Part shown: in pieces, positions 17,567-26,651 of the stretch | How positions within the stretch are numbered: the first letter of the stretch is position 1 | Layout of the letters: each line of letters starts with the position of its first letter | DNA from: Anoxybacter fermentans | GTDB taxonomy: Bacteria; Bacillota; Halanaerobiia; DY22613 | Reading direction: 5' to 3' | Length of the DNA stretch: 64,000 nt | Assembly: GCF_003991135.1 (NCBI RefSeq) | Contig: NZ_CP016379.1 | Coordinates: 372,001 to 436,000 of the forward strand | Notes under the pieces: generated by a model | What the model saw: only the letters and a program-made list of their open reading frames with translations | Told to the model about the DNA's origin: nothing | Databases searched by the model: none | Position numbers and translations under genes: made by a program

Positions 17567-17673
17567 ACAAGAACAGAATTGTAATCTAGACTACTGAATT
17601 ACTTGGATAAAAAAAGTATATTATTTTTACGAAAGGTCAAGAATATTAGAAGATTATTAAGGAGGTGACACTT

Positions 17674-17847
17674 ATGGCATATGTAATTTCTGATGAGTGC
17701 ATTATGTGTGGAGCTTGTGAATCCGAATGCCCAGTAAGTGCTATTAGTGAAGGTGATGGCAAGTACGAGATTAACCCAGATGAGTGTATAGACTGTGGTG
17801 CATGTGCAGAAGTTTGTCCTGTAGAGGCTATTAGCCCAGGTGAGTAA
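17674..17847 (+). CDS. 2[4Fe-4S] ferredoxin
   Basis: 57-residue clostridial-type ferredoxin. The ATG at 17674 has AAGGAGGTG at 17659-17667. Two classical cluster motifs are present: CIMCGACESECP and CIDCGACAEVCP, each binding one 4Fe-4S cluster. It is a soluble low-potential electron carrier for fermentative metabolism. Monocistronic, with its own terminator. Confidence 0.97.
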   Translation: MAYVISDECIMCGACESECPVSAISEGDGKYEINPDECIDCGACAEVCPVEAISPGE

Positions 17848-17902
17848 TAAATAATAATTTAAAATAGGCTTGCTCTAGCAGAGATAATCCTTATCTTAAA
17901 TA

Positions 17903-17937
17903 AAACACCAAGTATCTGTGATACCTGGTGTTTTTTT
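17903..17937 (+). terminator. ferredoxin terminator
   Basis: AACACCAAGTATC pairs with GATACCTGGTGTT, followed by seven T. Confidence 0.92.
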
Positions 17938-17947
17938 ATTGAAAAAA

Positions 17948-17977
17948 TTGATTTCTGCCGCGCTAATGTGGTAAAAT
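17948..17977 (+). promoter_or_regulatory. putative csoR promoter
   Basis: TTGATT (17948-17953) and TAAAAT (17972-17977) with an 18-base spacer, upstream of the AAAGGAGG site of csoR. Confidence 0.5.
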
Positions 17978-18013
17978 ATATATAAAGTTGTACTATATAA
18001 AGGAGGAAAAGGA

Positions 18014-18292
18014 ATGTCTTCATATACCGAAAATAAAGATGATTTACTTAAAAGGTTGCGGCGGATAGAAGGACAGGTCCGGGGAATTCAGCGAATGATA
18101 GAAGAGGACCAATATTGTGTTGATGTATTGGTACAGATTGCAGCAGTAAGGGCGGCTCTATATAAAGTGGGTTTTAATATCCTACAAAATCATGCTCATG
18201 GGTGTGTAATGAAAGCTATTCGTGCTGAAGAAGAAGCTGGTGATCAGGCTATAGATGAGCTTTTAGATGTAATTTTTAGATTTACTAAATGA
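18014..18292 (+). CDS. csoR: CsoR-type copper-sensing transcriptional repressor
   Basis: 92-residue all-helical DUF156 repressor. It keeps the copper-ligand triad at Cys35, His60 and Cys64 (YCVDVL and HAHGCV), with the same spacing as CsoR, which separates it from formaldehyde- or nickel-sensing relatives. Copper binding releases DNA. The signature LKRLRRIEGQVRGIQRMIEE is typical. The copper ATPase gene follows, and two similar candidate operators lie upstream of copA and copZ. Confidence 0.93.
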   Translation: MSSYTENKDDLLKRLRRIEGQVRGIQRMIEEDQYCVDVLVQIAAVRAALYKVGFNILQNHAHGCVMKAIRAEEEAGDQAIDELLDVIFRFTK

Positions 18293-18301
18293 TCTAAAAC
18301 A

Positions 18302-18329
18302 AACGGTCAGAGATGGCCGTTTTTTTTTG
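18302..18329 (+). terminator. csoR terminator
   Basis: AACGGTC pairs with GGCCGTT (one G-T pair), followed by a long T run. Confidence 0.85.
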
Positions 18330-18363
18330 TTGCAATCCTTGATAGGTTATGGTAAAATATAAA

Positions 18364-18382
18364 TATACCAGTTAGGGGTATA
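18364..18382 (+). promoter_or_regulatory. candidate CsoR operator of copA
   Basis: TATACC, six bases, GGGTATA: a near-palindrome of the CsoR operator style. It lies about 60 bp before copA and overlaps the probable -10 region (a -35 candidate TTGATA is at 18339-18344). Confidence 0.6.
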
Positions 18383-18440
18383 AGGTATATTAGAGAGATT
18401 TCTTTAGGAAATAATAGTAGATGAGAGGAGGAAGCGAAAC

Positions 18441-21119
18441 ATGGAAAAGAATTTACGACTTGAAAAATTTACGGTTTTGGGAATGACTTGTGAACACTGT
18501 GTAAAACGGGTTTCTCAAGGGATTGCTTCATTGCCTGGGGTAAAAAAAGTGGATGTTTCATTGGAAGAAAAGCTGGTTCGGGTAGCTTTTGATCCTGACC
18601 AGATAAGTTTAGACAAAATAGTTGAAAAGGTACAGAGTTTAGATTATCAGGTGCCTGACCATACAATAAAAGAAAAAGAGTCCGGGCCAGAAAAGGTTAG
18701 CCTTAAGAAAGAAGAGATAAAAAAGAAAACCTTTAATATTCAGGGAATGACCTGTGCAAATTGTGCCCGGACTATCGAAAAGAATGTAGCTAAAATGGAT
18801 GGTGTAAGAAAGGCAGTGGTAAACTTTGCATCAGAGAAACTAACTGTTGAGGTGGAACCAGAGGTTAAAGATGAGGAGATTATAAGTTTAGTAAACGAAC
18901 TGGGCTATCGGGCTTTGCAAGAGACAGATTCAGGCAAAATTCAATTTAAAATAGAAGGAATGAGCTGTGCCAATTGTGCCCAAACCATTGAGAAAAAGTT
19001 GAATCAGACTGCCGGAGTTAAAAAGGCTGTGATTAATTTCGCTAATGAGAAAGCTACAGTAGAGTTTGATCCAGCTGTAATTACCAAACGAAAAATTCTT
19101 GATATAGTACGTAATTTAGGATATACACCGGTAATCGGTGAAGAACGGGATGATGGCACGGCCATAGCAAAACAGGAATTGGCCTGGTTGATTTTTTCTG
19201 TGATAGCTGCTATTCCTGTAGTCTGGTTGGAACATTTTACACCCGGTGGAGATATGGCCCTGAGTCAGGGAATCCGCTATATATTGCTGGTAATTACAAC
19301 GGTAACCTTATTTACTTCTGGTTGGACTTTTTATAAAGGAGCTTACCATTCGTTGAAAAATAAGTCAGCCAATATGGATGTATTGGTTTCAATGGGACTT
19401 TCCGCAGCTTATATTTACAGTGTATTGACAACTTTTCCGCAGTTTTTTTTCCGCGGCCATAGTTTTTTTGCTACGGTCATGGAATTGATTGTTTTTATCC
19501 GGTTCGGTAAGTTCCTTGAGGCAAGGGCCAAAGGACGGGCCAGTCAGGCATTGAAGAAGCTTCTGGAACTTCAAGCTGATAAAGCACGGATTATTGTAGA
19601 TGGCGAGGAGCGGATGGTGGCAGCCTCCGAAGTTGAGGTAGGCGATATTGTACTGGTGAAACCTGGTGAAAAGATTCCTGTAGATGGTGAGATTATAGAA
19701 GGTCATGCAAGTATTGATGAATCTATGGTAACCGGGGAATCAGTACCTGTTGAGAAAGAAGTAGGGGATCCGGTAATGGGTGCTACCATCAACAGATCCG
19801 GTGTAATTAAAGTTAAGACTACCAAAGTCGGAAAAGATACTGTTCTGTCACAAATTATTCAAATGGTAGAAGAAGCACAAGGAGATAAACCTCCAATTCA
19901 ACGATTTGCTGATCTGGTATCTAATTATTTTGTACCATCTGTAGTAGTTATAGCATTGACGAGTTTTATAGTCTGGAAATTTATCGTCGGTATGCCCTTT
20001 GTTTTTGCTTTTACAGCGATGATTGCGGTTTTAGTTATTGCCTGCCCGTGTGCCCTTGGCCTGGCCACACCGACCGCAGTTATGGTAGGCAGCGGAATTG
20101 GTTTGGATCGAGGAATTCTTTTTAAATCAGCAGCAGTACTGGAGCATATTGCTGGCCTTGAGGCTATCGGATTTGATAAGACAGGAACTATTACCAAGGG
20201 AAGTCCTGAAGTAACAGATGTGATACCAATAGAGGGATTATCTCAGGAGGAGTTATTAAAAATTGCTGCTAGTGGTGAGAATCCATCAACCCATCCGCTG
20301 GCTCAGGCTGTAGTTGAAAAAGCAAAAGAGCAGGGAATTGAGATTGTTGAAGTGACCAACTATGAAGAAAAGAGTGGTCATGGAATTATCTGCGAATTTG
20401 AGGGTAAGACTCTCCATATTGGTAATATTAAGTTAATGCGATTTGCTAATGTAGATGTAACACCAATTGAAAAAGAGTTTAATAAATTGGCTCAAGAAGG
20501 TAAGACCACAATGTATATTGCTTTGGATGGCCAGGTAATAGGTGTGATTGGGCTTTTTGATGTAATTAAAGAAAGTTCTAAGGAAGCGATTCGTGCTATC
20601 CAGGAATTGGGTTTAAAGACATTCATGATTACAGGGGATAATGAAAAAGTGGCTCAGGTGGTGGCAAGAGAAGTAGGGATTGATGAAGTAATGGCAGAAG
20701 TTTTGCCGGAAGATAAGATTAATGCGGTGAAGGAATATCAGAGACGTGGTTATAAGGTCGGGATGGTGGGCGATGGGATTAATGATGCACCAGCTCTGGC
20801 CCAGGCTGATATAGGTATTGCTATCGGTTCCGGTACAGATGTAGCCAAAGAGACAGGTGATGTAATACTGGTGAAAAATGACTTAAAAGATGTGGAGAGA
20901 GCAATTCGTCTTGGTCGGAAGACCTTAAGCCGGATTAAATTAAACCTCTTTTGGGCATTGATTTATAATACCCTGGGAATACCGGTGGCTGCAGGGGTAT
21001 TATATCCTATTACCGGTCAACTGCTTCCGCCTCAGTGGGCAGGACTTGCCATGGCCCTTTCTTCTGTATCTGTTGTTACCAGTTCTCTCCTTCTGAACAG
21101 ATATAGAAAAAAGCTTTAA
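18441..21119 (+). CDS. copA: copper-exporting P1B-type ATPase with three HMA domains
   Basis: 892 residues. Three N-terminal heavy-metal-binding domains carry GMTCEHC (14-20), GMTCANC (about 102) and GMSCANC (about 173); most bacterial CopA proteins have one or two. The membrane core follows, with TGES (actuator, about 429), the intramembrane CPC metal site (about 535), DKTGT phosphorylation site (about 578), the HP motif (STHPLAQAV) and GDGIND (about 776). Late membrane motifs [14 protein letters not shown] and MALSSVSVV define Cu(I)-type specificity. It exports Cu(I) from the cytoplasm. Flanked by csoR and, further on, copZ. Confidence 0.97.
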   Translation: MEKNLRLEKFTVLGMTCEHCVKRVSQGIASLPGVKKVDVSLEEKLVRVAFDPDQISLDKIVEKVQSLDYQVPDHTIKEKESGPEKVSLKKEEIKKKTFNIQGMTCANCARTIEKNVAKMDGVRKAVVNFASEKLTVEVEPEVKDEEIISLVNELGYRALQETDSGKIQFKIEGMSCANCAQTIEKKLNQTAGVKKAVINFANEKATVEFDPAVITKRKILDIVRNLGYTPVIGEERDDGTAIAKQELAWLIFSVIAAIPVVWLEHFTPGGDMALSQGIRYILLVITTVTLFTSGWTFYKGAYHSLKNKSANMDVLVSMGLSAAYIYSVLTTFPQFFFRGHSFFATVMELIVFIRFGKFLEARAKGRASQALKKLLELQADKARIIVDGEERMVAASEVEVGDIVLVKPGEKIPVDGEIIEGHASIDESMVTGESVPVEKEVGDPVMGATINRSGVIKVKTTKVGKDTVLSQIIQMVEEAQGDKPPIQRFADLVSNYFVPSVVVIALTSFIVWKFIVGMPFVFAFTAMIAVLVIACPCALGLATPTAVMVGSGIGLDRGILFKSAAVLEHIAGLEAIGFDKTGTITKGSPEVTDVIPIEGLSQEELLKIAASGENPSTHPLAQAVVEKAKEQGIEIVEVTNYEEKSGHGIICEFEGKTLHIGNIKLMRFANVDVTPIEKEFNKLAQEGKTTMYIALDGQVIGVIGLFDVIKESSKEAIRAIQELGLKTFMITGDNEKVAQVVAREVGIDEVMAEVLPEDKINAVKEYQRRGYKVGMVGDGINDAPALAQADIGIAIGSGTDVAKETGDVILVKNDLKDVERAIRLGRKTLSRIKLNLFWALIYNTLGIPVAAGVLYPITGQLLPPQWAGLAMALSSVSVVTSSLLLNRYRKKL

Positions 21120-21174
21120 GCTCTGTTATAATAAAATAGTAATTGAACCCCAGGTGGAGGAGGGAAAAATCTTT

Positions 21175-21600
21175 ATGGAAGAATATGCACAAGTGACACG
21201 AATTTTAGAAGGAGGTACGGCTGAAGTTGAGATTCGCCGCCATAGTGCCTGTGGTAAGTGTGGTAAATGTGGGCATATAAATAACGCCCGGTTTGAAGTA
21301 AGTAATCCAATTAATGCTAAGGTAGGAGATATAGTAGTATTAGAAATGGAGACACGCCATCTTATAACAGCCGTTTTGATTATATATCTTCTGCCATTGG
21401 TAAATTTAATTATTGGTTATGCTTTGGGAAATTGGTTTAATACTACCTTAAATATTTGGAAAGGTGAGGGTTTTGCAATTTTCTGTGGATTGATTTTTAT
21501 GGCTCTTACTTTTGGATTTGTACGAATTTATGATCGACGGATGGGAGTTAAAAGTGGTTTTAAACCGAGGATTAAACGAGTAATTAATGACTCCAGATAG
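21175..21600 (+). CDS. RseC/MucC-like SoxR-reducing system protein
   Basis: About 141 residues. The ATG at 21175 with GGAGGAGGG at 21156-21164 is preferred over a GTG at 21154. The N-terminal soluble part contains a clustered cysteine motif (SACGKCGKCGH), followed by two membrane segments (ITAVLIIYLLPLVNLIIGY and GFAIFCGLIFMALTFGF). This is the RseC_MucC layout, often found with Rnf complexes in anaerobes. Here it sits between copA and copZ, about 55 bp behind copA, so a redox role near metal stress is possible. Exact function unknown. Confidence 0.82.
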   Translation: MEEYAQVTRILEGGTAEVEIRRHSACGKCGKCGHINNARFEVSNPINAKVGDIVVLEMETRHLITAVLIIYLLPLVNLIIGYALGNWFNTTLNIWKGEGFAIFCGLIFMALTFGFVRIYDRRMGVKSGFKPRIKRVINDSR

Positions 21601-21618
21601 ATTATCTGGGGTCTTTTT
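21589..21618 (+). terminator. terminator overlapping the end of the RseC-like gene
   Basis: GACTCCAGATA pairs with TATCTGGGGTC (one G-T), then five T. The left arm lies inside the last codons. Confidence 0.88.
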
Positions 21619-21641
21619 ATTTTGGTAAAATAATTATTGAT

Positions 21642-21863
21642 GATCTTACTGCAAAAAGCTAATTTTAGCTTCTTGAGAAATTTTTCGAATCATCTAAAGC
21701 TCGATTTCCGCCGAGATAAGGCTTCCTAATCAAAGGGTCCTCTTGGCCCTTGATTAGCTCATCACCTCCTGTGATGAGGCCTTATTTCGTCGGAAATCGA
21801 GCTAAGATGATTTGGCGAAAAATTTCTATGTCGCTCAAAATTAGCTTTTTGCAGTATAATCAT
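21642..21863 (+). repeat. palindromic element R5 (full-length, forward)
   Basis: 222 bp with ends CTTACTGCAAAAAGCTAATTTT and AAAATTAGCTTTTTGCAGT. The middle palindrome is a variant (GATTTCCGCCGAGATAAGGC / GCCTTATTTCGTCGGAAATC), and the apical hairpin CTAATCAAAGGG... / ...CCCTTGATTAG is present. It fills most of the gap between the RseC-like gene and copZ. Confidence 0.9.
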
Positions 21864-21872
21864 AGTTGAATC

Positions 21873-21901
21873 TTGACAAAAACTATATGATAAGTTATAC
21901 T
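21873..21901 (+). promoter_or_regulatory. copZ promoter
   Basis: TTGACA (21873-21878), 17 bases, TATACT (21896-21901), immediately downstream of element R5 and upstream of the candidate CsoR operator. Confidence 0.75.
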
Positions 21902-21906
21902 TATAA

Positions 21907-21924
21907 TATACCTTACAGAGGTAC
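21907..21924 (+). promoter_or_regulatory. candidate CsoR operator of copZ
   Basis: TATACC, six bases, AGGTAC: same half-site and spacing as the copA site, just downstream of the copZ -10. Confidence 0.5.
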
Positions 21925-21952
21925 CCTATATGTGTGAGAGGAGGTGTAAGAG

Positions 21953-22180
21953 ATGGGCTGCTGTGGTGGCAATTCTAAAAAAATAACTTTTGGTGTCAAG
22001 GGTATGAGCTGTCACCATTGTAAAATGGCTGTAGAAAAAGCTTTAAAAGAACTGAGTGGTGTATCTGATGCTGTGGTAAATTTAGATGAGGCTAATGTGA
22101 CAGTTACTTATAATGAAGGTCAGGTTACTGTAGATCAATTAAAGGATGCCGTTCGTGATGCAGGTTATCAGCCTGAATAA
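21953..22180 (+). CDS. copZ: copper chaperone CopZ (HMA domain)
   Basis: 75-residue Atx1-like protein with the metal motif GMSCHHC and the betaalphabeta-betaalphabeta length of the family. It delivers Cu(I) to CopA. An additional N-terminal MGCCGG adds a vicinal cysteine pair that could bind extra metal. GGAGGTG lies upstream and it has its own promoter, candidate CsoR site and terminator. Confidence 0.93.
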   Translation: MGCCGGNSKKITFGVKGMSCHHCKMAVEKALKELSGVSDAVVNLDEANVTVTYNEGQVTVDQLKDAVRDAGYQPE

Positions 22181-22191
22181 TAATACTAAAG

Positions 22192-22237
22192 ATCTGACTT
22201 CTAACGGTTTATTAACTGTTGGGAGTCAGATTTTTTT
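22192..22237 (+). terminator. copZ terminator
   Basis: ATCTGACT pairs with AGTCAGAT across a partly paired loop, followed by seven T. Confidence 0.88.
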
Positions 22238-22684
22238 GGTGTTAAAATCAGTGACTACAACGTATGGTAAATTGAGAAATTTTATGATATAATTAATTTA
22301 TATTTACCTGATACTACTTTCTTATACGTTCTATAGAGTCTGGCAAATACCTTTTTGAATTTAGAAACCATGGATTTACGAGCTGAATGCAGAAGAAGAT
22401 TTCTATACTTATGTTTTAAGTGTCAAAGCAATAATTCCTAAGATAAAGAAGGGATGACAGTGTAATGTTTTGATAGATAGAGTTTTTAGCAGTAAATTAG
22501 ATAAAATATTATGAATATTCTGTGATAGAAATGATTGAAGCAGGCTATAGTAGACCGCTTTTCATAGAGGTGTCATATCAATGGTAAAATGGCTGATTAT
22601 AAAAAGAGATTAAAAAGAAAATTTAATAAATTGAAAAGAAATTAAGTAGTGGTTGACAAATCATAACTTACAAATCTCTCCATT
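22238..22684. other. intergenic region without a recognisable gene
   Basis: About 450 bp without a convincing ORF. A lysine-rich 18-codon stretch at 22587-22643 and a short open stretch near 22530 could be remnants of a decayed gene, but nothing was recognised. Confidence 0.4.
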
Positions 22685-22846
22685 CTGAGTTGTAGTAAGT
22701 TGGAGATTAGTTGACTACTACTTACTACTCTCAGGGGGAGGGATTCTTTTTTTAGGAAAATCCTGATCCTATAAGGAAAAATAAAGCTTTTACCCCTTGA
22801 AAAAGAGGGGGAATTTGACAGAACAGCATGGATAAAGGGGGGTGGA
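22685..22846 (+). promoter_or_regulatory. structured leader upstream of the PII-like/antiporter pair
   Basis: GTAGTAAGT (22692-22700) pairs perfectly with ACTTACTAC (22720-22728), extended by CTGAG / CTCAG (22685-22689, 22730-22734), then a purine block and a T run. A second hairpin (CCCCTT... / ...AGAGGGG) follows near 22800, before the GGGGGGTGG ribosome site. It could be an attenuator or riboswitch; the class was not recognised. Confidence 0.4.
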
Positions 22847-23182
22847 ATGATGCAATTGCTAGTAATGGTTGTGGATAAGGAAGAGGATTTGGATGAAATT
22901 TTTGAAGCTTTTATAGATATCGGAATTAAAGGGGTTACTGTTCTAGATAGTTACGGTTCTGGTCACCTATTTACAGAAAATTTATCCATATTTGGAAAAC
23001 TAAGTAGTATAGCTGATGGTAGAAAAAAACATAATAAAACAATCTTTTCTATAATTGAGGATCCGGAAAAGTTGGAAGAAGCTATTGAAGTAGTAGAAAA
23101 TATTGTAGGTGACTTGAATCAGCCGCATACAGCAGTTCTCTTTACAGTGCCATTGGGAATTGTTCGGGGTTTAACTAATTAA
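22847..23182 (+). CDS. PII-like regulatory protein
   Basis: 111 residues. The pattern (MQLLVMVVDKEEDLDEIFEAFIDIGIKGVTVLDS at the start, HTAVLFTVPLGIVRGL at the end) fits the small ferredoxin-like fold of P-II/CutA-type proteins. A variable T-loop-like stretch lies at about 45-70. The canonical PII uridylylation and ATP motifs are not evident, so it is better called PII-like. It is 40 bp upstream of a CPA2 antiporter, suggesting it controls that transporter, as other PII-like proteins do for their membrane partners. Confidence 0.7.
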   Translation: MMQLLVMVVDKEEDLDEIFEAFIDIGIKGVTVLDSYGSGHLFTENLSIFGKLSSIADGRKKHNKTIFSIIEDPEKLEEAIEVVENIVGDLNQPHTAVLFTVPLGIVRGLTN

Positions 23183-23222
23183 TAACAGAGGTATAGTTTG
23201 AGGTATCAGGAGGCGAATGGTT

Positions 23223-24437
23223 GTGGAAACAAATTTAGTGCTAGCGCTTGGCATCTTACTTTTGGCAGGATTAGCAGGAGGTATTTTTATTAGTCGTTTT
23301 AAATTGCCTGCCGTAACAGGTTATATCCTTGCTGGTCTTGCTGTAGGTCCAGCAATTTTAAAATTAATATCCTGGGAAATGGTTGAATATTTAAAACCAG
23401 TTAATTCCATTGCTTTAGGGATTATCGCTCTGGTTATTGGTGGAGAGTTGGAGATTAAAACTTTACGTAAATTAGGAAAGAGTATTATGTGGATTGGGGT
23501 TATGGAGATTTTAGGAGCAGCAACAATTGTATTTTTGGCTATGCTTTTAGTCCGTCAATCTCTTCCTAATGCTCTTTTATTAGGTGGTCTAGCTACAGCA
23601 ACCGCACCTGCTGCTACTGTAGCGGTAATCAAAGAAGTGAGGTCAAGAGGGCCATTAACCGACAGTTTGCTGGCTATTGTTGCATTAGATGATGCTTTAG
23701 GGGTTATTGTATTTGGAATAATGGCAGCGGTGGTTAAAGTATTAGTTAGCGGTGTTGAAAGTACTTCAATTAGTCATATGGTTACTACACCTGTTTTGGA
23801 GATCGCCTATTCCATTCTTTTAGGAGCTATGATGGGATTTATCCTTGGGGTTATTGCTCGAAGAGTAAGTAAGCAAAAAACATTATTGACAATTACTTTA
23901 GGTATTGTTTTCTTAACAGCCGGTCTTGCAAGTCATTTTCACCTCTCAGCTATTCTTGCAAATATGGTAGTAGGAGCAGTTATTGTAAATACTTCTCCAC
24001 GTCGCCGGAAAATCTTTAACTTAATTGAAGGAATTGAGATACCTATTTTTGTTACTTTTTTTGCTCTGGCAGGAGCCAGTTTAGAGATTGAAATGTTAGG
24101 TAAGGTAGGAGTAGTAGGTATTATTTATGTGGTTGCTCGCATCACAGGTAAAGTTGCTGGAACTTATATTGGCGGCCATATAGGGAAGGCTGAGCCTGTA
24201 GTAAAGAAATATCTGGGATGGGGGTTAATGCCCCAGGCTGGTGTGGTTGTCGGTTTAACTATGGTGGCTCAGGATATTTATCCCGAAGCTGGTAGTTTAA
24301 TTTTAAATATCATCTTAACATCTGTGGTAATTTCAGAATTAATAGGTCCTATCTTCTCTAGAAAAGTCTTAGAATTAGCTGGTGAGGTTTATAATGAAAA
24401 GAGAAAAAATTTCCCTGATAACTCTTCTATGACATGA
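23223..24437 (+). CDS. CPA2 family cation:proton antiporter
   Basis: About 404 residues, 11-13 hydrophobic segments. The GTG at 23223 is spaced nine bases from AGGAGG (23208-23213); an ATG at 23217 is too close. Signature elements are FKLPAVTGYILAGLAVGP, the unwound-helix motif LATATAPAATVAVIKE, and VALDDALG, whose Asp pair is typical of electrogenic Na+/H+ exchangers. No C-terminal TrkA-N domain. Probably sodium or potassium/proton exchange, fitting a salt-adapted anaerobe, perhaps regulated by the adjacent PII-like protein. Confidence 0.88.
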   Translation: METNLVLALGILLLAGLAGGIFISRFKLPAVTGYILAGLAVGPAILKLISWEMVEYLKPVNSIALGIIALVIGGELEIKTLRKLGKSIMWIGVMEILGAATIVFLAMLLVRQSLPNALLLGGLATATAPAATVAVIKEVRSRGPLTDSLLAIVALDDALGVIVFGIMAAVVKVLVSGVESTSISHMVTTPVLEIAYSILLGAMMGFILGVIARRVSKQKTLLTITLGIVFLTAGLASHFHLSAILANMVVGAVIVNTSPRRRKIFNLIEGIEIPIFVTFFALAGASLEIEMLGKVGVVGIIYVVARITGKVAGTYIGGHIGKAEPVVKKYLGWGLMPQAGVVVGLTMVAQDIYPEAGSLILNIILTSVVISELIGPIFSRKVLELAGEVYNEKRKNFPDNSSMT

Positions 24438-24491
24438 AAAACCAACTATGAAATCAGTTTAATAGGAGAAGGAAATTGAGGGGGAAATGCG

Positions 24492-25664
24492 ATGAAACAA
24501 AAACAAGTGATTATAGTAGGAGGAGGACCGGCCGGAGCTTTTGCTGGTTACCGCTTAGCAAAGGAAGGCTATCGGGTGAAAATTTTAGATAAAGCTATTT
24601 TTCCCCGTTATAAACCCTGTGCAGGTGGAATTTTAACCAAAGTTAATCATATTTTACCTATCAAAAAGGAATGGATTGAAGCTGAGTGTATGTCTGTCAA
24701 TATGACTTATCGTTATCATTCTCCAGTTGAGGTGACTGTTGATAAGCCATTTGTGATGATGGTTAATCGAGAGAAGTTTGATCATGAGTTATTAAAAATG
24801 GCACAAGAAGCTGGAGCTGAAGTTTATGAGGGAGTTTTAGTCAAATCTGTTATGGAAGATGATCGACAGGTTATGGTAAAAACAGGTTCGGGAAAAGTCT
24901 TTAAGGGAGATTATCTAATCGGTGCTGATGGGGCGATAAGCCAGGTAGCACGTTCTCTATCTTTGCCAGGTTATAGTCAAAGATTGGGAATTGCGTTAGA
25001 AGGAGAATTTATTGTTTCTGATCAGGATTATGAGCGTTTTCGGCATCTGATACAGTTAAACTATGGAAATCTTCCATCCGGTTATAGTTGGATTTTTCCT
25101 AAAGATGGATATCTATCCATTGGAATTGGAACATTTCAGGATAAATATCCGGATTTAAAGCGTAAGTTGCAGGAATATATTAAGAGCTTTGGTATACATA
25201 TAAAAAAGACCCTTCGATTCCGGGGGAGTTTTATTCCCTGGGGCGGAATAAATCAGGTTTTTTCTGGAAAACGAACTTTTTTAGTAGGAGATGCAGCCGG
25301 ACTGGTTGATCCTCTAACTGGAGAAGGGATATATTATGCTTTAAAAAGTTCAGAGCTTGCTGTAGAAAATCTGTTTAAGATTAATTCAGGTAAGGGTCAA
25401 ATTAAAGAGTATGATAAACGGATTGTTCAGGAAATTTTGCCTGAATTAAAGATGGCCCGTAGGGTTGCCAGATTGGCCTTTTCTCTATCACCGCTGGTGC
25501 ATCGGGTTGTCAGGTATTATCCTGATTTACTAACCTACCTTCTTAAGATATGTTCTGGTGAAAAAAGTTATTCCTTTTACGTTGGAATGTTTCTTAAGAA
25601 AATACCAATTACATTATTTAAGAGTACATTATCATTTAGACACCAAAAAGGCTCTCTTTTTTGA
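24492..25664 (+). CDS. geranylgeranyl reductase family FAD-dependent oxidoreductase
   Basis: 390 residues with a Rossmann FAD motif (VIIVGGGPAGAFAGYRLAKEG), PRYKPCAGG typical of the geranylgeranyl reductase/halogenase group, YLIGADGAISQVAR, and the second FAD motif FLVGDAAGLVDPLTGEG. Family members reduce isoprenoid chains or act on other lipids. Soluble or membrane-associated; no signal peptide. It stands alone, 54 bp behind the antiporter. Substrate unknown. Confidence 0.88.
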   Translation: MKQKQVIIVGGGPAGAFAGYRLAKEGYRVKILDKAIFPRYKPCAGGILTKVNHILPIKKEWIEAECMSVNMTYRYHSPVEVTVDKPFVMMVNREKFDHELLKMAQEAGAEVYEGVLVKSVMEDDRQVMVKTGSGKVFKGDYLIGADGAISQVARSLSLPGYSQRLGIALEGEFIVSDQDYERFRHLIQLNYGNLPSGYSWIFPKDGYLSIGIGTFQDKYPDLKRKLQEYIKSFGIHIKKTLRFRGSFIPWGGINQVFSGKRTFLVGDAAGLVDPLTGEGIYYALKSSELAVENLFKINSGKGQIKEYDKRIVQEILPELKMARRVARLAFSLSPLVHRVVRYYPDLLTYLLKICSGEKSYSFYVGMFLKKIPITLFKSTLSFRHQKGSLF

Positions 25665-25675
25665 GAGTCTTATTT
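25649..25675 (+). terminator. terminator overlapping the reductase stop
   Basis: AGGCTCTC pairs with GAGAGTCT around six T; the tail is only moderately T-rich. Confidence 0.65.
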
Positions 25676-25683
25676 CTCATTAA

Positions 25684-25795
25684 TGATAAAACTACAAAAA
25701 CTTAATTTTGAGTAGTATAGAAGTTTTTCATTAAAACATCTTAGTAAAATTGAAGGAGAAATAAGGCCAAAAATTAGCTTTTTACAGTTTAACCA
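25684..25795 (-). repeat. palindromic element R6 (shortest, reverse)
   Basis: 112-bp degenerate copy (AAACTACAAAAACTTAATTTTGAG ... AAAATTAGCTTTTTACAGTTT). One arm (ACATCTTAGTAAAATTGAAGGAGAAATAAGG) retains part of the middle palindrome but its partner is lost. Confidence 0.8.
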
Positions 25796-25829
25796 TTTAT
25801 GGGATATAGCAAGGGAGGTATTATTTAAG

Positions 25830-26651
25830 ATGGACTTTCGAATGTTGGCAGTTGATATGGATGATACTCTTTTAGGAAAGGATTTAAAGATCACTAAAGA
25901 AACTATAAAAAAAATTCAATTAGCTAAAAAAGCAGGTGTAAAGGTTATTATTGCAACTGGACGGATGTTTATATCGATTATTCCCTTTCTCCGTCAGTTA
26001 GAGCTTACTGATCCGGTTATTGTCTATAATGGTGCTATGGTCTGTAGATTGGGGGATAAAAAACCGCTACTTCACCATCCTATTCCTTTGGAGTATGCCC
26101 GCAAGATTGCCAGGAGAGTAGAGAGTGCGGGATACCAACTGAATGCCTATATTAATGATCAACTTTATGTGAGGGAGCAAACCCCGGAAGTGCTGCGATA
26201 TATGCAAAGGACAGGGGTTAATTCTACAAAGGTTGGACCTATTGGAGATTTTCTTGAAGAAGATCCTACTAAATTATTGGTGATTCATGATAACTTATCA
26301 GAGATTGAACAGCTTAAGGCAGAGTTAAGATCTGAGTTTGGTGATGTACTGACAATTACTCAATCTAAACCTTATTTTATAGAAGTTATGGCTAAAGGGA
26401 TTTCAAAAGGAAAGACACTGGCTGAATTGGCTAAAGGGCTGGGAATTGCACCTCATGAGGTGATTGCTATTGGTGATGGATTAAATGATCTGGAGATGGT
26501 AAAATGGGCAGGGTTAGGAGTGGCAGTGGCCAATGCTCATCCGGAATTAAAGGAAGCTGCTGATTATGTGACAGGCTCCTGTGATGAAGAAGGAGTAGCT
26601 CAGGTAATAGATAAATTTATATTGAGAAGGAGGAGGGCCAGTGAAGAGTGA
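25830..26651 (+). CDS. Cof-type HAD hydrolase
   Basis: 273 residues of the HAD superfamily, Cof/type IIB cap. Motif I is AVDMDDTLLG (nucleophile Asp), motif II IATGRM, motif III lysine near SKGKTLAEL, motif IV AIGDGLNDLEMVKW. Such enzymes dephosphorylate sugar phosphates or cofactors. The end overlaps the start of bshB1 by 11 bp, so the gene is translationally coupled to the bacillithiol genes. Confidence 0.92.
   Translation: MDFRMLAVDMDDTLLGKDLKITKETIKKIQLAKKAGVKVIIATGRMFISIIPFLRQLELTDPVIVYNGAMVCRLGDKKPLLHHPIPLEYARKIARRVESAGYQLNAYINDQLYVREQTPEVLRYMQRTGVNSTKVGPIGDFLEEDPTKLLVIHDNLSEIEQLKAELRSEFGDVLTITQSKPYFIEVMAKGISKGKTLAELAKGLGIAPHEVIAIGDGLNDLEMVKWAGLGVAVANAHPELKEAADYVTGSCDEEGVAQVIDKFILRRRRASEE

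Noticed and set aside
22587-22643. 18-codon lysine-rich ORF in the gap before the PII-like gene
   Set aside because: No ribosome site and no recognisable similarity; more likely chance or decayed sequence.
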